From: Streptomonospora salina | Lineage (GTDB): Bacteria; Actinomycetota; Actinomycetes; Streptosporangiales; Streptosporangiaceae | DNA: 64,000 nucleotides | Direction: 5' to 3' | NCBI RefSeq assembly: GCF_014204715.1 | Contig: NZ_JACHLY010000001.1 | Location: 3,432,501-3,496,500, forward strand | In this document: positions 63,101-64,000 of the stretch, one piece after another | Layout of the letters: the number at the start of each line of letters is the position of its first letter | Position numbering within the stretch: the first letter of the stretch is position 1 | Program-made: the position numbers and the translations under genes | The notes under the pieces: model-generated | The model's input: the letters and a program-made list of their open reading frames with translations, nothing else | Told to the model about the DNA's origin: nothing | The model's database searches: none

Positions 63101-64000
63101 ATGGCACAGCCGCACGCCGTCGTCGTCGGAGGCGGAATCGGCGGCTTGGCCGCGGCGCTGGCCCTGCACCGCGACGGCTGGGCGGCCACCGTCTGCGAGC
63201 GCGCCCCCGGGATCGACCCCGCCGAGGTCGCCCTGGCGCTGGCCCCCAACGCCCTGCGCGCCCTCGACACCCTCGACCTCGGCGAAGACGTCCGCAAACG
63301 CTCCCCGCACCAGGGAATCGCCGCGATCCGCCGCAGCGACGGCCGATGGATCCTGCGCGTGTCGGCCGAGCGCACCCGCGAACGGTTCGGCGACGCCGTG
63401 TGCGTGCTGCGCCGCAGCGAACTGTGCACCATGCTGCTGGATCGGCTGCCCCCCGACGCCGTGCGTACGGGTGCCACGGTCACCGCGGTCGAGCCCGGCG
63501 ACACCCGCCGCCCGGCCCGCGTGGTGACGAGCGCGGGCGAGCACACCGCCGACCTCGTCGTGCTGGCCGACGGTGCGCGTTCCGCGCTGCGCACCGAACT
63601 GTTCCTGGAACACCCCGGCGCCGTCTACGCGGGCTTCGCCTGCTGGAGCGCGGTCGTGCCGCGGCCCGATCCGGCCATGGCCTTCGGCGAGACCTGGGGC
63701 CGCGGCGGAACGGCCGGGATCCTGCCGCTCAGCGGCGACCGGGTGTTCTGCTACGCCACCGGAAACGCCCCTGCCGGCGGCAGCAGCACCGACGAACGCG
63801 CCGAGCTCGCGGCGCGGGTGGAGGGGTGGCACGACCCGCTGCCGCGCCTGGCCGGGGCCGCGAGCCCCGAATCGGTGGTGCGCTCGGACGTGTGGCACGT
63901 CGACACCCCGCTGCCCGCCTTCCACAAGGGCCGTGTGGCGCTGGTGGGTGACACCGCACACGCCATGACCCCCAACCTCGCCCAGGGGGGAGGCCAGGCG
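63101..64000 (+). CDS. FAD-dependent monooxygenase (PHBH-like), 5' part
   Basis: 300 codons are visible and the frame is open at the window edge. The N-terminal dinucleotide motif VVVGGGIGGLAAALALHRDGW binds FAD. The middle has LVVLADGARSALR (the DG motif) and VALVGDTAHAMTPNLAQGGG (the GD motif). This is the standard layout of group A flavoprotein hydroxylases (about 370-400 residues in full), which oxygenate aromatic or polyketide substrates with NAD(P)H. The substrate is unknown. ATG 63101 follows GGAGGGGCGAG. Confidence 0.9.
   Translation, partial: MAQPHAVVVGGGIGGLAAALALHRDGWAATVCERAPGIDPAEVALALAPNALRALDTLDLGEDVRKRSPHQGIAAIRRSDGRWILRVSAERTRERFGDAVCVLRRSELCTMLLDRLPPDAVRTGATVTAVEPGDTRRPARVVTSAGEHTADLVVLADGARSALRTELFLEHPGAVYAGFACWSAVVPRPDPAMAFGETWGRGGTAGILPLSGDRVFCYATGNAPAGGSSTDERAELAARVEGWHDPLPRLAGAASPESVVRSDVWHVDTPLPAFHKGRVALVGDTAHAMTPNLAQGGGQA

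Overview
The window is a 64 kb piece of a very GC-rich actinomycete chromosome. Mycothiol genes (a Mca amidase, a mycothiol-dependent DinB-type enzyme), frequent GTG starts, leaderless-looking starts, and the order ispH / xseA-xseB / DUF6542 / rmuC / ychF point to the Streptosporangiales. My best guess is a Nocardiopsaceae member (Nocardiopsis, Streptomonospora or Thermobifida-like). This placement is inferred from gene content; no rRNA or tRNA gene was found in the window to confirm it.

Positions 1-28,190 are ordinary core chromosome. They hold the 3' end of mca, a thioredoxin-domain protein, a membrane Ser/Thr kinase divergent from an ECF-type sigma factor, a cis-prenyltransferase, a PIN-PhoH ATPase, a Tat-exported PhoD phosphatase and a cell-wall transglycosylase behind a long structured leader. 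They continue with fumC, an ABC-2 exporter pair, a DUF3352 protein, glpX, a TetR regulator, ispH, exonuclease VII (xseAB), RmuC, an FkbM methyltransferase and ychF. Convergent pairs are separated by long GC-rich hairpins.

Positions 28,190-57,180 are accessory. A roughly 1 kb gene-poor stretch with a PIN-toxin remnant leads into an eight-gene cluster (29.2-43.2 kb) resembling the conjugation machinery of Gram-positive elements. It has a TcpC-like protein, a TcpE-like membrane domain, a VirB4-type ATPase, a VirB6/TrbL-like channel protein and a transglycosylase-NlpC/P60 wall hydrolase. No relaxase, coupling protein or integrase is present in the window. Its TcpE-like protein is a 1,607-residue fusion carrying about 1,200 disordered residues with four copies of a KPxLxLDHGT motif and a C-terminal MinD/ParA-like domain whose P-loop lysines are missing. 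Debris follows: an AbiEi antitoxin remnant, a kinase with an altered catalytic loop, fragments of an AlbA-type ATP-binding protein and a ParA-like protein, and three single-domain GntR regulators set among duplicated promoter and terminator pieces. Next come an 84-bp inverted repeat and a perfect 58-bp palindrome. A complete type I Wadjet anti-plasmid operon (jetABCD) follows, with a RecD2-like helicase directly downstream.

Positions 59,485-64,000 return to core functions: a gene-poor interval, a Nudix hydrolase, typA/bipA and the 5' part of a FAD monooxygenase gene.

The most notable items are the conjugation-like cluster with its fusion protein and repeat motif, the palindrome and duplication zone in front of Wadjet, and a 53-bp imperfect palindromic repeat found downstream of both xseB and jetD.
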